Assembly: GCF_041260155.1 (NCBI RefSeq) | Contig: NC_091929.1 | Location: forward strand, 32,812,962 to 32,876,961 | Source of the DNA: Ptychodera flava | Taxonomy: Eukaryota; Hemichordata; Enteropneusta; Ptychoderidae | Direction: 5' to 3' | DNA length: 64,000 bases | Part shown: positions 12,822 through 27,841 of the stretch, one piece after another | How the letters are laid out: every line of letters starts with the position of its first letter | How positions within the stretch are numbered: position 1 is the stretch's first letter | The notes under the pieces: model-generated | Seen by the model: the letters and a program-made list of their open reading frames with translations, nothing else | Database searches by the model: none | What the model was told of the DNA's origin: nothing | Translations under genes and position numbers: made by a program

Positions 12822-14357
12822 GGGAGCCTTCAGAAATTACAGGGGGGGGTGGGCCGGGGGAATTGGGGGGAGGGTCACTTTTTAGAAAACAGTTCAAGGG
12901 GGAGGGTCACTTTTTATAAACCTATCTTAGGGGGAGGGTCACTTTTGACAGAAGCTGATATTATGGCCAAAACTTTGATTGTCCGTGTGATATTTCCTAA
13001 ATAGGAAATCACCAACAATATACGCACACACTTATAGACCGCCATGCATAGTGAATTGACATTTTGGTGAAATTCCAAAATCAAATTTCTTCCACAACCA
13101 TAGACTTGTAACCACTCTAGTCTAATCAAGAACAATAATCTTAATAATCAAGCATTATAGAAATGCACAGATTTATCTAATTTTGTACTGAAAAAGAATT
13201 ATTCATAGTTTCATCATAGACCCCTATGCATAGTGAATTGACATTTTGGTGAAATTCCAAAATCAAATTTCTTGCACAACCATGGACTTGTAACCATTCT
13301 AGTCTTATCAAGAACAATAATGTGAATAATCAAGCATGCATAAATGCACAGATTTATCTAATTTTGTACTGAAAAAAATTATTCATAGTTTCATCATAGA
13401 CCCCTATGCATAGTGAATCGACATTTTGGTGAAATTCCAAAATCAAATTTCTTGCACAACCATGGCCTTGTAACCATTCTAGTCTTATCAAGAACAATAA
13501 TGTGAATAATCAAGCATACATAAATGCACAGATTTATCTAATTTTGTACTGAAAAAAAATTATTCATAGTTTCATCATATACCCAATGCATAGTGTATTG
13601 AATGACATTGGTGAGATTCCAAAATCAAATTCTTACACAACCATAGACTTGTAACCACTCTAGTCTAATCAAGCAAATTAATATCAATAATCAAGAGTAT
13701 ACACAAATGCAAAGATTTACCTATTTTTGTATTGTAAAAAACTATTCATAATTTCATGATAAACACCATGGATAGTGAACCAAATTTTTAGATGAAATTC
13801 AGAAATCAATTTCTTGTACACAAATGCACATTTTACTTCCCTATTCAAGCAAAGTACATTAAATACATTATCAAACATATATAAAATACAGATATAGCAT
13901 GTTTTGTGGGGGTAAATTGTCAATAATTTGCCTGATAGACTCCATGTATTATGATTTGATATTTTTGGATGAAGCACTAAATTAGCTACATCTTGCCTTC
14001 TTATAGTTGCACAAAATATGGTGACCCTCCCTAAACTGTATGAAATACCATATCTCTTCAAAAATTCTTGCGTGATAAATTGCGACTGTCCCTCCAAAAA
14101 CACCAGCCCTCCCCTCTGTAATTTGTCCCTAACATAACAATTGAACCAATTGTTATGTAAATTAGCTGATACTTTTTTAATTATTCCCGGGAGAATACCG
14201 CAGTGGTGGGGGGGGGGGGAGGGTCAAGTTTTAGAATGTCGGACAAGGGGGAGGGTCACATTTTAGACAGGAGGATTGGGGGGAGGGTCACATTTTACGG
14301 TACAGGTGTTCGCGAAATTCCCCCGGCCCACCCCCCCTGTAATTACTGAAGGCTCCC
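12822..14357. mobile_element. PIF/Harbinger-like non-autonomous DNA transposon
   Basis: The ends are inverted copies over about 43 bases: GGGAGCCTTCAGAAATTACA opens the left end, and its complement closes the right end with one substitution and one length change in a G run. The element is flanked by TAA at 12819-12821 and 14358-14360, matching the 3-bp TWA target duplication of PIF/Harbinger elements. Both subterminal regions carry repeats of GGGGGAGGGTCAC. It has no transposase frame. Superfamily assignment rests on the target duplication and GC-rich ends only. Confidence 0.7.
13041..13960 (+). repeat. Internal ~180-bp tandem repeat of the Harbinger-like element
   Basis: Units marked by ATGCATAGTGAATTGAC-like sequence start near 13041, 13222, 13402, 13583, 13767 and 13941, giving about six copies. 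The middle units are the most alike and the right-hand ones are decayed. Confidence 0.75.
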
Positions 14358-14360
14358 TAA

Positions 14361-15126
14361 CCACGAACATTTTAGTGTTTCCAGCGCAGCCTGTATGGAC
14401 AAAACTTCACAAATTCATCTTCATACAATCTCAAGTCAAGTGATCTGCGCAATAGCCATTCTGGTATTTTGCTCCAGACACAATTGTTCGACCCTTCTTT
14501 GTACGTCCAATACAATAATCGTTGTTTGCGAGGCCTGACCTTTAACCCCTTTGACGTCAATTCAGACTATCCTCTTATTCCATCAAAGGGAATCGCATAG
14601 GCCAGCAATTGAAAACACTGCCCGGTGTAGGTTTTGCAAGTTTTTGGAATAAACAAAAATGTAATAATATCACGACAGTGCGTGACTTGTACTGGCCCCC
14701 TTTCGGAAAATTGTGGCCAGTGGAAAATATTTTTTCTTCAGGTCTTTCTCATGTTTCAAGTGGCGAGCCACAGTTCAATTGTTTTATTATGTTTGCATTT
14801 TCTGTGAAAGAAGTAGGTCAAATTTCGATTTGCCAAGTCAGCTGCAAGGAGTGTTTAGAAACAGGACGTTGCACACTTACGGCCCGGGGCGGCCCATCTG
14901 TAATGTTCAAATCAACTGTTAGTAAAATTTACTTTCGTTCAAAGAGCGTCCGTTTACCGTATCGTAACCGTAACAGGAATATTTTTGGAAGATTACCTGA
15001 GTGAAGATTCTGAGGTACTTCTTGGCCCTTGCGAATTTTCGCTTGGCATCTCACCTAACTAGAGTTTATGAAAAATCACGGAAAATTAACATACCACCTT
15101 CTCTTATATTTTTCATGTTGTACTAG
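14361..15126. other. Upstream of DD1, presumed end of its 5' intron
   Basis: No supported gene. A 131-codon open frame at 14609-15004 has no paralogue at DD2 or DD3. The stretch ends in the pyrimidine-rich acceptor (ATTTTTCATGTTGTACTAG) at 15126. Confidence 0.4.
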
Positions 15127-15143
15127 CCGATATAACGAATAAT

Positions 15144-16173
15144 ATGACGCATCAGAAAATCAACACGCCAGAAGCTTACGGCTATTTCCGAGAGAAACTC
15201 GACAGGATTCAAACCTCCTGGGAGATTCTGAAAGCGAAACATGAGAAGTTTTCTTCGTCCATCATTCTTGCGAACTCTTTCCTGAAGTCGGCGAAGGACG
15301 GTTTGAACGAAGTGACGTCACTTGCTGAGGTGCAGAGATGCCACGACACCGTGACTTCACACAACTTTGCCGAGGTCATCGGAAAATTCCTTGTAATTAT
15401 CAAAGATCTTGGAAAAATACATGACGAGCTGACAGAGTACAGGCCGAACCCAGATATCGACTTAGGACAGATGTGCGGACAATTAGAACATGAGTTCAAC
15501 GATCAATTGAAAAAGTTTGGTGAAATTGCTCATGTTGGTAAAGTTCCGAAAAATCTTCACCCCGAGGTGGATAAGCTTACCGAGGATGTGGCATGGAAGA
15601 AACGCTATGGCCGAATTTTTAGCTTGATACCGTACATGATAGATGCGGCTAAGAAGCTAACCAATAATATGAAAACGGGGTGGTCTCCCTCTTTTTCCAA
15701 GCCCATCAAACGACTTGAAGGTAGTTTGCCACCTCCTCAACGGCATAGATCCCCGACCCTCGAGCACAGGGTGAAACCGAAGCCAAAACGTCGGGCAAGC
15801 CTCCAGTCATCGCCAAACTCTTCTCTGCGATTAGACGGAGTGAAAGCAGTGTTGGAGCCGATATCTCCGCAGCCTGACCTGAGTTCACCGAGGTCCCCGC
15901 GATTTATTCACTCAGGTCCCGAGAGCACGACATCACAACACCGCGACGACCGACCATCGAGTCACCGATCTCCGCGCGAAGAATCCGCCCCGGAGGGCAG
16001 GGTCAGTCCCACCCCTTCTTTGTCTAGTTCAACAAGTGCATACGACACAGGTCGTTCACAGGTTTCCTTCACGAACTGTTCCACGGTAAATTATAACATT
16101 TCGTCCAGCAGCGACACGGAGAATCAAGTCAGGCCTTTGATTGACAGGAATTTGCTCATCAAGGAGGTGGGCG
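15144..16173 (+). CDS. DD1 coding exon 1: N-terminal helical domain and Ser/Pro linker
   Basis: First coding exon of a 509-residue protein. An acceptor ends at 15126 and the ATG at 15144 starts MTHQKINTPEAYGYF. This start matches the position of the ATG relative to the acceptor in both paralogues. Residues ~10-195 look all-helical, with the family signature of a Trp and FSSSI (SWEILKAKHEKFSSSIILA) and a closing MKTGW. Residues ~196-300 are a Pro/Ser/Arg-rich linker with basic KPKPKRRAS. A conserved block SSSTSAYDTG is followed by a strand-like stretch (307-320). The donor is G followed by GTAAGT at 16174, and the exon ends one base into a codon. It is the most divergent of the three paralogues and lacks the RRRR start of DD2 and DD3. 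I do not recognise the N-terminal domain. Confidence 0.88.
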
Positions 16174-16677
16174 GTAAGTACAATATCCAAAAACAGTTTC
16201 GCTTAAATGTCCGCATCCGGGCCCACACATGGTTGTAGATGAACACAAAGACAATTTCCTAAAGAGACTGTACAAAATTAGCTTGTATGAGATTTTACCA
16301 CGATGTACAAACATGTTTTTGAATTTTGGGATCCAATATACTACATTGTCACAGACCAATCTCTTTCTGATTAAACGTGCATCTTTAAGAATCGCAGCGA
16401 CTTCATTATTCTGTAAGCATTGATGTCATCGCATAGACAGACAACACGTGCACAATCTGCGTATAGTTAGAGAGAAACAGTATTTCACAGAACAAGCAGC
16501 AACCTGCAAATCGAATTAATACCGTAGAAGTATTGACTTGTGTATACCAAGCTATTGTGGCATTTGAAGTCTGGCCTCTGAAAAGTATGTTGAGGAGATC
16601 TAATCGAGTGACACATTTTTGAAGTCTGAATAAGCGCATAAGTACTGACACCTTTGACATCTTTTGTATCGAACACA

Positions 16678-17035
16678 TAGCAGAAATGCACCTCGAGGAC
16701 AGATATTCGGACTCTCAATTTCCCCCCGCACATTTCTGATCTACCTCTTGTGGGGCTTATTCTTAAGCTCTTGGTGTAAAAAAATCACCGGCTCACTTTT
16801 TGAAAAATTGAATCGAAATTTTATTTTTTTTCCGAATAGTTAACACAGGGATGGCGGATATTTTGAATTTCAAATATCGGTAAATCTAAGGCAATTTCTT
16901 TCTCTTTGCTACTGAAATTTGCACTTGACCCTCGAGTTTTAGTTTACATTTGGTGGGAGAACGGTTGATAGTTCAACTGAGGAAAGTTTGAGCAAAAGTT
17001 GAAGTCTTTCACATTCGAGGCGCGAACTACCTTAA
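16678..17035 (-). repeat. MITE family 1, copy G, in DD1 intron 1
   Basis: Inverted copy, from GCACCTCGAGGACAGATATT to GAGGCGCGAACTACCTTAA. Its right end stops only 28 bases before DD1 exon 2, so it may supply the branch-point region of this intron. The rest of the intron (16174-16677) shows nothing recognisable. Confidence 0.75.
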
Positions 17036-17063
17036 ATGTCCATATTTGACTTTTGCTGTCTAG

Positions 17064-17261
17064 ATGCCGTCGCGGCCAAACTACGCCCACAGATAGCCGA
17101 TATCGTTGACGAGAAAGTGAACGCCGCCAACGCCAAACTGCGCCAAGATATTCAGCGTGACTTGAAACAGCACGATAAACGGATGGACGACATCATGGTG
17201 GAAATCAATAGATTGTCTGAGAAAGTTGAAGATCTGGAAACGGTTTACAAAGTGTTGAGGG
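17064..17261 (+). CDS. DD1 coding exon 2: coiled coil
   Basis: A 198-base exon after the acceptor TTGCTGTCTAG at 17063. It encodes residues 344-409, a charged amphipathic helix (NAKLRQDIQRDLKQHDKRMD) with heptad-like spacing that aligns with exon 2 of DD2 and DD3. The donor, G followed by GTTGGT, is weaker than in the paralogues but keeps the same phase. The exon is 33 bases shorter than its counterparts. It probably drives self-association or pairing with paralogues; this is inferred from the helix pattern. Confidence 0.82.
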
Positions 17262-17412
17262 GTTGGTATAAATTATGAAAGATATTGTGATGCACGTATT
17301 GTATGAAGGGAGTGATTGGATAGGTGGATAGATGGATGGATCCGGGATGAACGAATGGATGAGTGGATGGAGGGAGTGAGGGAGGGAGGATGAACAGGTC
17401 CAGGTAGTTACA

Positions 17413-17686
<274 letters not shown>

Positions 17687-17732
17687 GTGTCAGTTTCTTT
17701 GCTAATGCAATGAATACACGTTCTTCCTTCAG

Positions 17733-18034
17733 ATTACAAATGTACCAAACCGTTGGACGACAATTTGTTGGACGTAATCGCCAGGAATATTGGTCCAAAT
17801 GTTTACCCAAAGCTGGCTCGCATTCTTGGCTTAAAGAAAACGGATGTTGAATGGATTTGCGAGAAGTTCAAAGATGACGGAAGGGAAATAGTGATGGAAA
17901 TCTTGCTTCAGTGGAGGAAAACAGTTGGCATGAAAGGCGCATGCGTGGAAACCATCGTTCGGGCTTTGCTGCAGATTCGGGAACGGCAGACAGCCAATCA
18001 AGTCCTAGAAGCTCTCAGAGAGGTTGTTGAATGA
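17733..18034 (+). CDS. DD1 coding exon 3: Death domain
   Basis: The acceptor TTCTTCCTTCAG ends at 17732 and the stop TGA is at 18032-18034. It encodes residues 410-509. The pattern fits the Death domain fold: LLDVIARNIGPNVYPKLARI for helices 1-2, LGLKKTDVEWI for helix 3, LLQWRK for helix 5 with its signature Trp, and ETIVRALLQI followed by TANQVLEAL for helix 6. Death domains make homotypic contacts in signalling complexes, so this C-terminus probably recruits or joins another Death-domain protein. The exon is 59-60% alike between DD2 and DD3, and DD1 keeps all core positions. No catalytic domain is present anywhere in the gene. Confidence 0.88.
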
Positions 18035-19500
18035 AGCGACATAAAATATGGGAATGAAGAGTGGTAGACAGAAATAGAAGACAGTAGTTGGCAGATAGAC
18101 ATTGTACAAAATGTTGTAAGACAGACAGGCAAATCAGACAGACATGTCGATAGGCTAAGCGACATCGCTGATGGTAAACTGTGTCTAAACCAAAGATAAC
18201 GAAGAGATATAAAAAGTAGCCGCCAAATTTAAAGAGTCGAAAATTCACTAAAGAGCCCTTTCATCAAATCACACATCATCAATAAATCTGAAATTTGCTA
18301 ACGATGACGACATCACTGCGATGATTGTCAGACAGGAAAATCGAAATAGTAGTTCACATGTGTTTTTGAGATTTGTAAGAAACGTTTTCATCGAATTTAT
18401 TATCCAAATTGTTCTTTTCAAGGATAAAGACAAGCGAATAGGCTAAGTCGCTCGCCATTTTTGTATCGAGATTGCGTGTGCTTGTCAGTAATAAACCATT
18501 ATTCTAAGCTTTCTTTTCCTGTAATTATCCAGATGGCCAGTCATACCCCTGTTTTTTGTACATAATATGTGAATTCCCTGTGTAGGAATTGAGAATTTAA
18601 CAAGCTCCATATTTTTTATTTGAAATTTGGGAAGAGTTAATTGACTTGTAAAATAAAGGGCTATCCTACCTTGGCTTTGTTCCCAGGCCGACAAGTTTTA
18701 AATCAGGACTTGGGTCTAAAGCAATCACTTCAATTGTACACAGTTCAACGTGGGACAAGAGTTTCAATGGGTCGCCATGGGTATGATTGGCGTTTTCACG
18801 ATCTGCAAAGAACGTGGATGTTTTTATGGAAGAAACTCATTGTCGAGCTATCACAGTATCATAATTACCCAAATATGAAAGTCTGGATATTTTCTTCTAA
18901 TCTGAGCATGCGTGATGAAATTTTGAGACAAAGCGAGACTTAATGTGTTTAATATATTCGCCCCGAGAGTGGTCGTTGTGAAGTATCATTTTGTGCATTT
19001 TGTTAATTGACAATACGACTTTATCACTTGACTTTGAAGCTCGGAGGGATTCTATGGTTGGATACTGGTTTTGAGTTTTAAAATATGAGGACAATATTTT
19101 GCATTGTGTCGTTTACTATTGAAATTGTCCTACATGAGATTTAATGATCCACGCATTAACAATCGAGTATAAAAACTGCCGTCGGAGAGGCCTTTGTCAT
19201 GACGTCATATTAGCATTTACGTAGGAATTCCGTCTAGCTCCGTCCATTCTCCGCTGCACGCGGTCACTTTTTTGTGTGTAGTAGCTTCGTGGGACTTTGA
19301 TAAGGATATTTTGGTGTTTTCTACATTTACGGCTCTGCATGGATAAACTTTGAGAGACGACCAAGCCACCACTTGGAATTATATTGTGTTAACTACGCAG
19401 ACCACGTGATCATGAACAATGAGCACTGGATATTAATATCATGTGTGTTGCAGTGCTTACTAATCCATTATGTGTGTTATTTATTGCTTTGGAAATAAAA
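18035..19500 (+). other. DD1 3' flank with candidate polyadenylation signals
   Basis: AATAAA hexamers occur near 18279, 18489 and 19494. The first would give a 3' UTR of about 0.25 kb and the last one of about 1.5 kb. No other coding island is supported here. Confidence 0.4.
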
Positions 19501-19700
19501 TTCTATTTTAACGCCTTATATTGAATGCAAAAGTATATTCAGTCTTTTATTATTTTTTAAAAGATAGTCGTACGTAAAAGTGTTCAAAATCGCACTTGCA
19601 AGGGCTTCGTGAGTCTCCCAATTTTGCAAATCACTATTTTTCCATGCGCGTGCATTGCCCTCTACATAGTGCAATTATTTTCGGCAGCTTTGTATTTATG

Positions 19701-19706
19701 TTTGTT

Positions 19707-19766
<60 letters not shown>
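19701..19766. repeat. (TGTC)n microsatellite
   Basis: TTTG units pass into about 13 TGTC units. Open frames over it are artefacts. Confidence 0.95.
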
Positions 19767-19767
<1 letters not shown>

Positions 19768-20699
19768 CGTTGTTTATGCCTGTCAGTCTCTGTTAGTCTC
19801 TTGTTTCTGTCTATCCCCTTCGAGTCTTCATCATTCTACGCCTGTGTCTGTTTCCCTAACGCCTTGAAGCAAACAATGTCTAATCAATCTATAATATCTA
19901 GCATTAGGGGAAGGCTGCATTAACTTGCATGGTACCTGAAACCCGAGTTCTTGCCTGACCAACTCGGGTGACAAACAGAAGACTTTTAATCCCCAAGGTG
20001 TGAATGTTCCATTGTTATGTTTATCTAATCCAGCTGGTGCCATTGCAGTGCCATTGTAGGAAAGGGAGGTCTGTGAAATTGATACTCTAGGGAAGTCGGG
20101 TATTCCTAAGTTAATTGAGGTTTCCCGTAATGGGCCCTATACGCCTGAAAACCGATATTTATAAGGTTTACTAAGCATATTTCCTATAACTCTGAACGTG
20201 AATGTTGACCTCTTGATGTGGCTGAAACTGTCCATGGAAAGTGCATGGTCTATATGCTGGGCCAACTTTCACGAATTTCGATCCCCTGCTCTATGATAAA
20301 ATAACGGGTCCTTCGCGACCTGCATAGCGTCACTGAGGTGAGTGGAATGTGCTCGGCGGGGCAACAGTGTATAATTAGGTTCTTTCCTCCGTTTGGTCGA
20401 AATCATTTACTTGTCTAGTCAAAGGTCACCGGGGTCGGAGAAATAATGCAGTTGATGGTAACACAATTATGTCATTGTAAGGTCTGTCAGGTTCAATGTG
20501 TTTGCATTGTTCGCTTTCATCTCCGCTGCTACATTCAGAGTAAATCTGTTGGCGGGCGACACATGCTGTCTTCTTCGGAGACCGTCACGTTTTGGTCTAC
20601 CTGTCGAAAGAACAATACTAGAATAAAACCAGTTTTAGCTTTCTCGTGAGATTATTTATATGATTTAGCTTGGTGAACCAGCGTATAGCTTGGTTTGTT
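19767..20699. other. Non-coding, nothing supported
   Basis: Intergenic sequence between the DD1 3' flank and the DD2 promoter candidate. No repeat or exon seen. Confidence 0.35.
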
Positions 20700-20792
20700 T
20701 GTTATCGTCACGGCAACGGCGGGTTTCCCCCACCGTATGCTATATATAGCTGATGATGTCATGCTCACTTCTCGCAATTGGTCAATTACCAT
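20700..20792 (+). promoter_or_regulatory. Candidate DD2 promoter
   Basis: In order: CGTCACGGCAACGG at 20706 (RFX half-site-like GGCAAC), a TATA-like GCTATATATAGC at 20739, TGATGTCA at 20754 (CRE/ATF-like) and ATTGGTCAATTACC at 20777 (CCAAT-box complement). The GTCAYGGCAAC, CRE-like and AATTACCAT blocks recur in the same order at 42684-42743 upstream of DD3. Transcription would run into the exon ending at 21118. Assignment to DD2 is inferred. Confidence 0.4.
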
Positions 20793-21118
20793 GTGAATAG
20801 CGCCCACACACGTACACAGGAAACTTGCAGTTGCATGCTCGACCGGTTAGCAAAACGAGGGCCTAGGGTTGAAGTCGCTTCGTGTGAACGTTACACGTCA
20901 CCGAGGGTAGCCCTTTCCCCATAACGCAATCCAGGACAACTGTGGACGACGAGTAATCCACCATAGGATTCGGTCTTTCCTGTGATGTGCACGTACAACA
21001 ATGATTTACACGTGATTTTCATAGCAGGTTGGAACCTGACGATTTCATTCAATACAGTTTTGAGAGCTGGTCAGCAAGTGTTGTGAACCGGGCAGCCCTG
21101 CACTGGCCTATTGCAGAG
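20793..21118 (+). other. Candidate non-coding 5' exon of DD2
   Basis: Ends in a strong donor, GCAGAG followed by GTGAGT, at 21119. The DD2 coding exon needs an upstream exon because an acceptor lies 20 bases before its ATG. The intron would span 21119-34162 and would include the LTR element. The 5' limit is approximate. Confidence 0.35.
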
Positions 21119-21681
21119 GTGAGTAACGCCACATGTTTGTATAAAGGAACCTGTCTATGTTTATATTACAAACCACAGAGTCTTTACCCTTACATGTAAA
21201 CTCTCCAGTGTACGCGCGAGTCCGAACATCGGGTAAGGCATTGTCTATGCTGCTGTCACTGCTGTTGACGAGTGTCCGTTTTTTTACAGTCGGCCACGGT
21301 TTTGTAGAGGGACCGTGAGTCGGCTGACTTTGTGTGACCATAGATGTACTTTTGGCTGAACGGTAGCACGATATAGTCTACGGCAGAGTCTCGCCACCAA
21401 GGGCAATTGTGCCCTGACCACAATAGTCGGTGTAGATTGAGCGTCTTGACATATAGAACATAATATACGCCAGATGATGATATCGATGACCTGCCAGCGA
21501 GCTCCTGTGTCTCGCACGAAGGGTTGACCTTCCACCTTGCATCGATCTTGTGGTGCATTCATGATCCGAGACGTTCTTAAATTACAATTTGCAGTGAAAA
21601 CTACTACATTCCTTAGGTTTTTGAAATTTTTGGAGCACGTCTTCTGTTAGAAAGACGACGAACAGTTACACAAGTAGCGTT

Positions 21682-21869
21682 TTACTGGTAATCTGTCGGC
21701 AGATCACAAGATTCTAAAATGACAGTGACAAACTGTCGGAGCGCGAATCGAACCACTGAACTATCGTCAGCGGAAACATCGATTTTCTCCAGTAAAGAAA
21801 TTAACGCGTTCAGTTTTCCATTGTGAACTTTCTTAAGTCCCAATTCTTCTGACGATCTGTTGGACCATT
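21682..21869 (-). CDS. Possible terminal exon of an unidentified minus-strand gene
   Basis: On the minus strand a good acceptor (TTTATCCCTACAG) ends at 21870. It is followed by 61 codons to a TAA at 21684-21682, reading WSNRSSEELGLKKVHNGKLN and ending CDLPTDYQ. The peptide looks protein-like and helical. An alternative donor just before the stop (CCA followed by GTAAAA) would let the gene continue left. No domain is recognised, and it could still be chance. Confidence 0.35.
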
Positions 21870-22158
21870 CTGTAGGGATAAATGAATATAAAATGCAACT
21901 GAACAGATACATACGAGAAACATATATAGCACGGAACAGAATACAATTACAGTGGCACCGGACTGTGCATTTGACGGAAAACATTATCACAGAAGTTCGA
22001 CAAATGAAAAACTTTAAAAGATATAATCAGTGTGCCTAGCTGTGGTCATTAAAGAGCAGTTTGTGACAATAGAATAGTAAAACAAATTATTACCAGAGTT
22101 TTCTGATTTAGGTTGTGTATGGCCTCGGGTCATGGCAGTGTGGGTTTAAGCATATCGC

Positions 22159-22403
22159 CTAGGGGCTATGGTTTAGGTGACTCTGCCGAACTCCTCGGTC
22201 GATACAATGACAAATGAATTGACTCGTATCTTTATCCTTGAAGCAAGAAAGCAACCTGCCAGCGTCCGTCAGCCGATCGTATGTCTCACCATGGATGTAC
22301 AAAAGTAGACCGATTTGCCGCCAATTTCGATATTTGATATGCGGGCCACAAAACGTAGCGTTTCGGCCACAGTATAGGAATATTTGTTTTTTAATCTCTA
22401 CAT
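22159..22403 (-). CDS. Possible further minus-strand exon
   Basis: An acceptor-like TATTTCCAG precedes an open frame starting DVEIKKQIFLYCGRNATF, open to a stop at 22159. No good donor in the phase needed to join 21869 is visible; the best is a weak GTCACC. Support is poor and the product is unknown. Confidence 0.2.
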
Positions 22404-24101
<1,698 letters not shown>

Positions 24102-26596
24102 GTTGGGGCTAGAGGCAGACAGACAGATAAACAGACGGTATGATAGATAGAGACAGATGGACACTGATAGATGACCACAAGACGGGGAGAATTTCCAAAT
24201 TTCTGCTCAAAAATCAGGTCATTACCCTTTGCTCACCATTTGCATAATCCGAGGGTCTCATTCTGCACACATCATTATTATCATAGATGTGTGCTATTGT
24301 TTCCCCATTCCATTACCAAGTGCGCAGTCAATGCATGGTCTAATCATCGCACTCAGTGCAAGTAATGATGACGGATGTCCACCCACGTAATGACCATACT
24401 GGCCAAAATGTTGCCAATTCCCAAGGTTGACGTGGCACGGATTTGTCGGAGGAGGATATGCAAAACTACTCGATTTTTTTTCGACAACACAACAGAAGCT
24501 ATCGCGACGATCGAAATGTTTAATCCTTTTTAGCGCAATAATAAATTATCACATTAATTCCAGTTGTGACATAGGATGCATAAGTAGATTGCAAGCGTGT
24601 ATAATTGGATAAAAAACAATCACTGAATATTGTTTTTATCAAATGCTCTAAGTTATCGAAAAAGAACTTTATCACTTAATAAGCTCTTAGAAAAATGAAA
24701 AAGTATTTGGGTTGATGATTTTACGGTATTTTCAAAATATATTTAAAACGTGCATTGAAATGGAAGCAGCGGTTCGGAGATGTTTTCTGTCATTTTACCT
24801 TACTCATGCAATTGTCGATTTTCTGATCATGACTCACTAACTAGACAAGATGGGTCATAAAATCGTCATATCGCGATATGACTTGCCTGAATACACCTTA
24901 ATCATTACTTAGTGGAGTTTACACGAAGTAGGGTACGGTATAAGTAGAGTACACAACGCGGTGCAAAATCAGTTCGAACAAAAGTTATGCTGATTGACCT
25001 AGCTCTAGTGTAATAGCAAAATCCCTCACCGTGAGGGACTGTACGTGATACCACGGAAACGATAAACGAATAACTTGATTTCATGAGAGGTCAAAGTTCA
25101 CACTTCTTCAGTGCCTTTGTAGATTTCATTAGCAGTGAACTGCAACAAAGCCCCAGGCAAATATTGGAGCACAACAAAGCCAGTGATCGAAAGAACTTGA
25201 ACGCCTTTCAAAATATTCAAAGACAAATTCGCATCATCGAATACGTCTGGGCTCTTAATTATTTCGATTTCGACAGTGTAGTAAACTCATTTTTCCGGGG
25301 GAGGATTAAAAAAAAATATGCGGGCTAAATCGCAGACAAAAATATTCAAAATCAAAAGCGTATAAAACGCCCGGAAACCCGTCGTAATTTCCCAGGCCAT
25401 TGTCCGATCATCATCCATGTCCTCATTCAACCAAGTATTTCACTTCAGGGGTATTATAACTGCAATTATAATAGTGTCGGCGATGAGATGTAAAAGTTGT
25501 TTGCTTATTTCAGTACAAGTCTCCAGGCCATCGTACATTTCTGTGAAATTTATGCAAATTAAGATGGTCAGTGAAAAGCTGACAAACATGGTGGAATGCA
25601 TTGACGGAAGGTAGTTCGCGCGTTTCAATCAAATGGATTAATTTTTATGACATAGAGATATTCCCTATTTTTATATCATCATTTTCAACAAGTTCGAGAC
25701 TTTTAACATAATTACAATGCGTGCATGTTCCGCAAGCAATTTTAAAAGTAGTCAATTTTTCCATATTTAGCTTGTAACCTCAACAGTGAAAAGTTATTTA
25801 TTGTTTTAGACGGTAAGAATACTTTCCAGGCTCAAGCAAGGATTTTAAAAATTGCAATACAGACTCAACTAAGACTGTCTGCAAATATTGTACTGGAGAC
25901 AGTCTTAACAGAGAGTGGGGAGATTTTTGATTGCCTTGAACTTGAAACAGGGACGCTTATTGAACTTATAGAGTCGGTGAGAAATCTAAATAAATGTTTA
26001 AAAACACCAGTTTGATTGTGAAGAGAAAATGACATTTTTAAACTATTTATACCACGTAATCTATGTCGGCCTTTCCATTACATCATTGTGCAATAATGTG
26101 AAGAAATTCAATTACTTCCTTTAGGACGCGCGAAAACTTGCTTGCGTCATAATCTGCAAGTCAGACCTCTCTGATCCGTGTAAGTTGAAATCACGAGCTA
26201 TATTGAGACATGGCCGGCTCACATTTGTCGCCCTGTGGCTTGTACACACAAAACAACCGTGTCACAGTCTATATTGATTTCTTTTATTCTTCGATCATAC
26301 ATACCACCGTCGCGTGCAACTCGAAGTCATTGGATCGCACCAGTCGTAAACTCCCAAGACTGAACATGTATTGCCGCGTACAGTGCCTGTCACGGGAGCA
26401 AGACATTCTTCCTATCCAGACAGTCGGCGGCTCTGCTGATAATCAAGTGATTTAAGACGGTGCTTTTGGTCAAATCTCTGGCTATTCCAATTTCCACTAT
26501 TCAAGAGTAAACAGTGAGCAATTCAGTAGCTAGCTAGCTGGTAGTGGGGAGACAGAGAGGCAGACGGGCAGGCAGGCAGACAGACACAGACGGGCG
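24102..26596. other. Non-coding, with two small perfect palindromes
   Basis: TCATATCGCGATATGA at 24866-24881 and TCCCTCACCGTGAGGGA at 25022-25038 are isolated inverted repeats. Nothing else is supported. Confidence 0.35.
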
Positions 26597-27837
<1,241 letters not shown>

Positions 27838-27841
27838 ACTA

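Noticed and set aside
13717-14103. 128-codon minus-strand frame
   Set aside because: Lies wholly within the internal repeats of the Harbinger-like element.
14609-15004. 131-codon open frame just upstream of DD1
   Set aside because: It ends before the DD1 acceptor and has no counterpart at DD2 or DD3; likely intronic chance frame.
24866-25038. Perfect short palindromes as operator-like sites
   Set aside because: Isolated 16-17 base palindromes in intergenic DNA without conservation or gene context.
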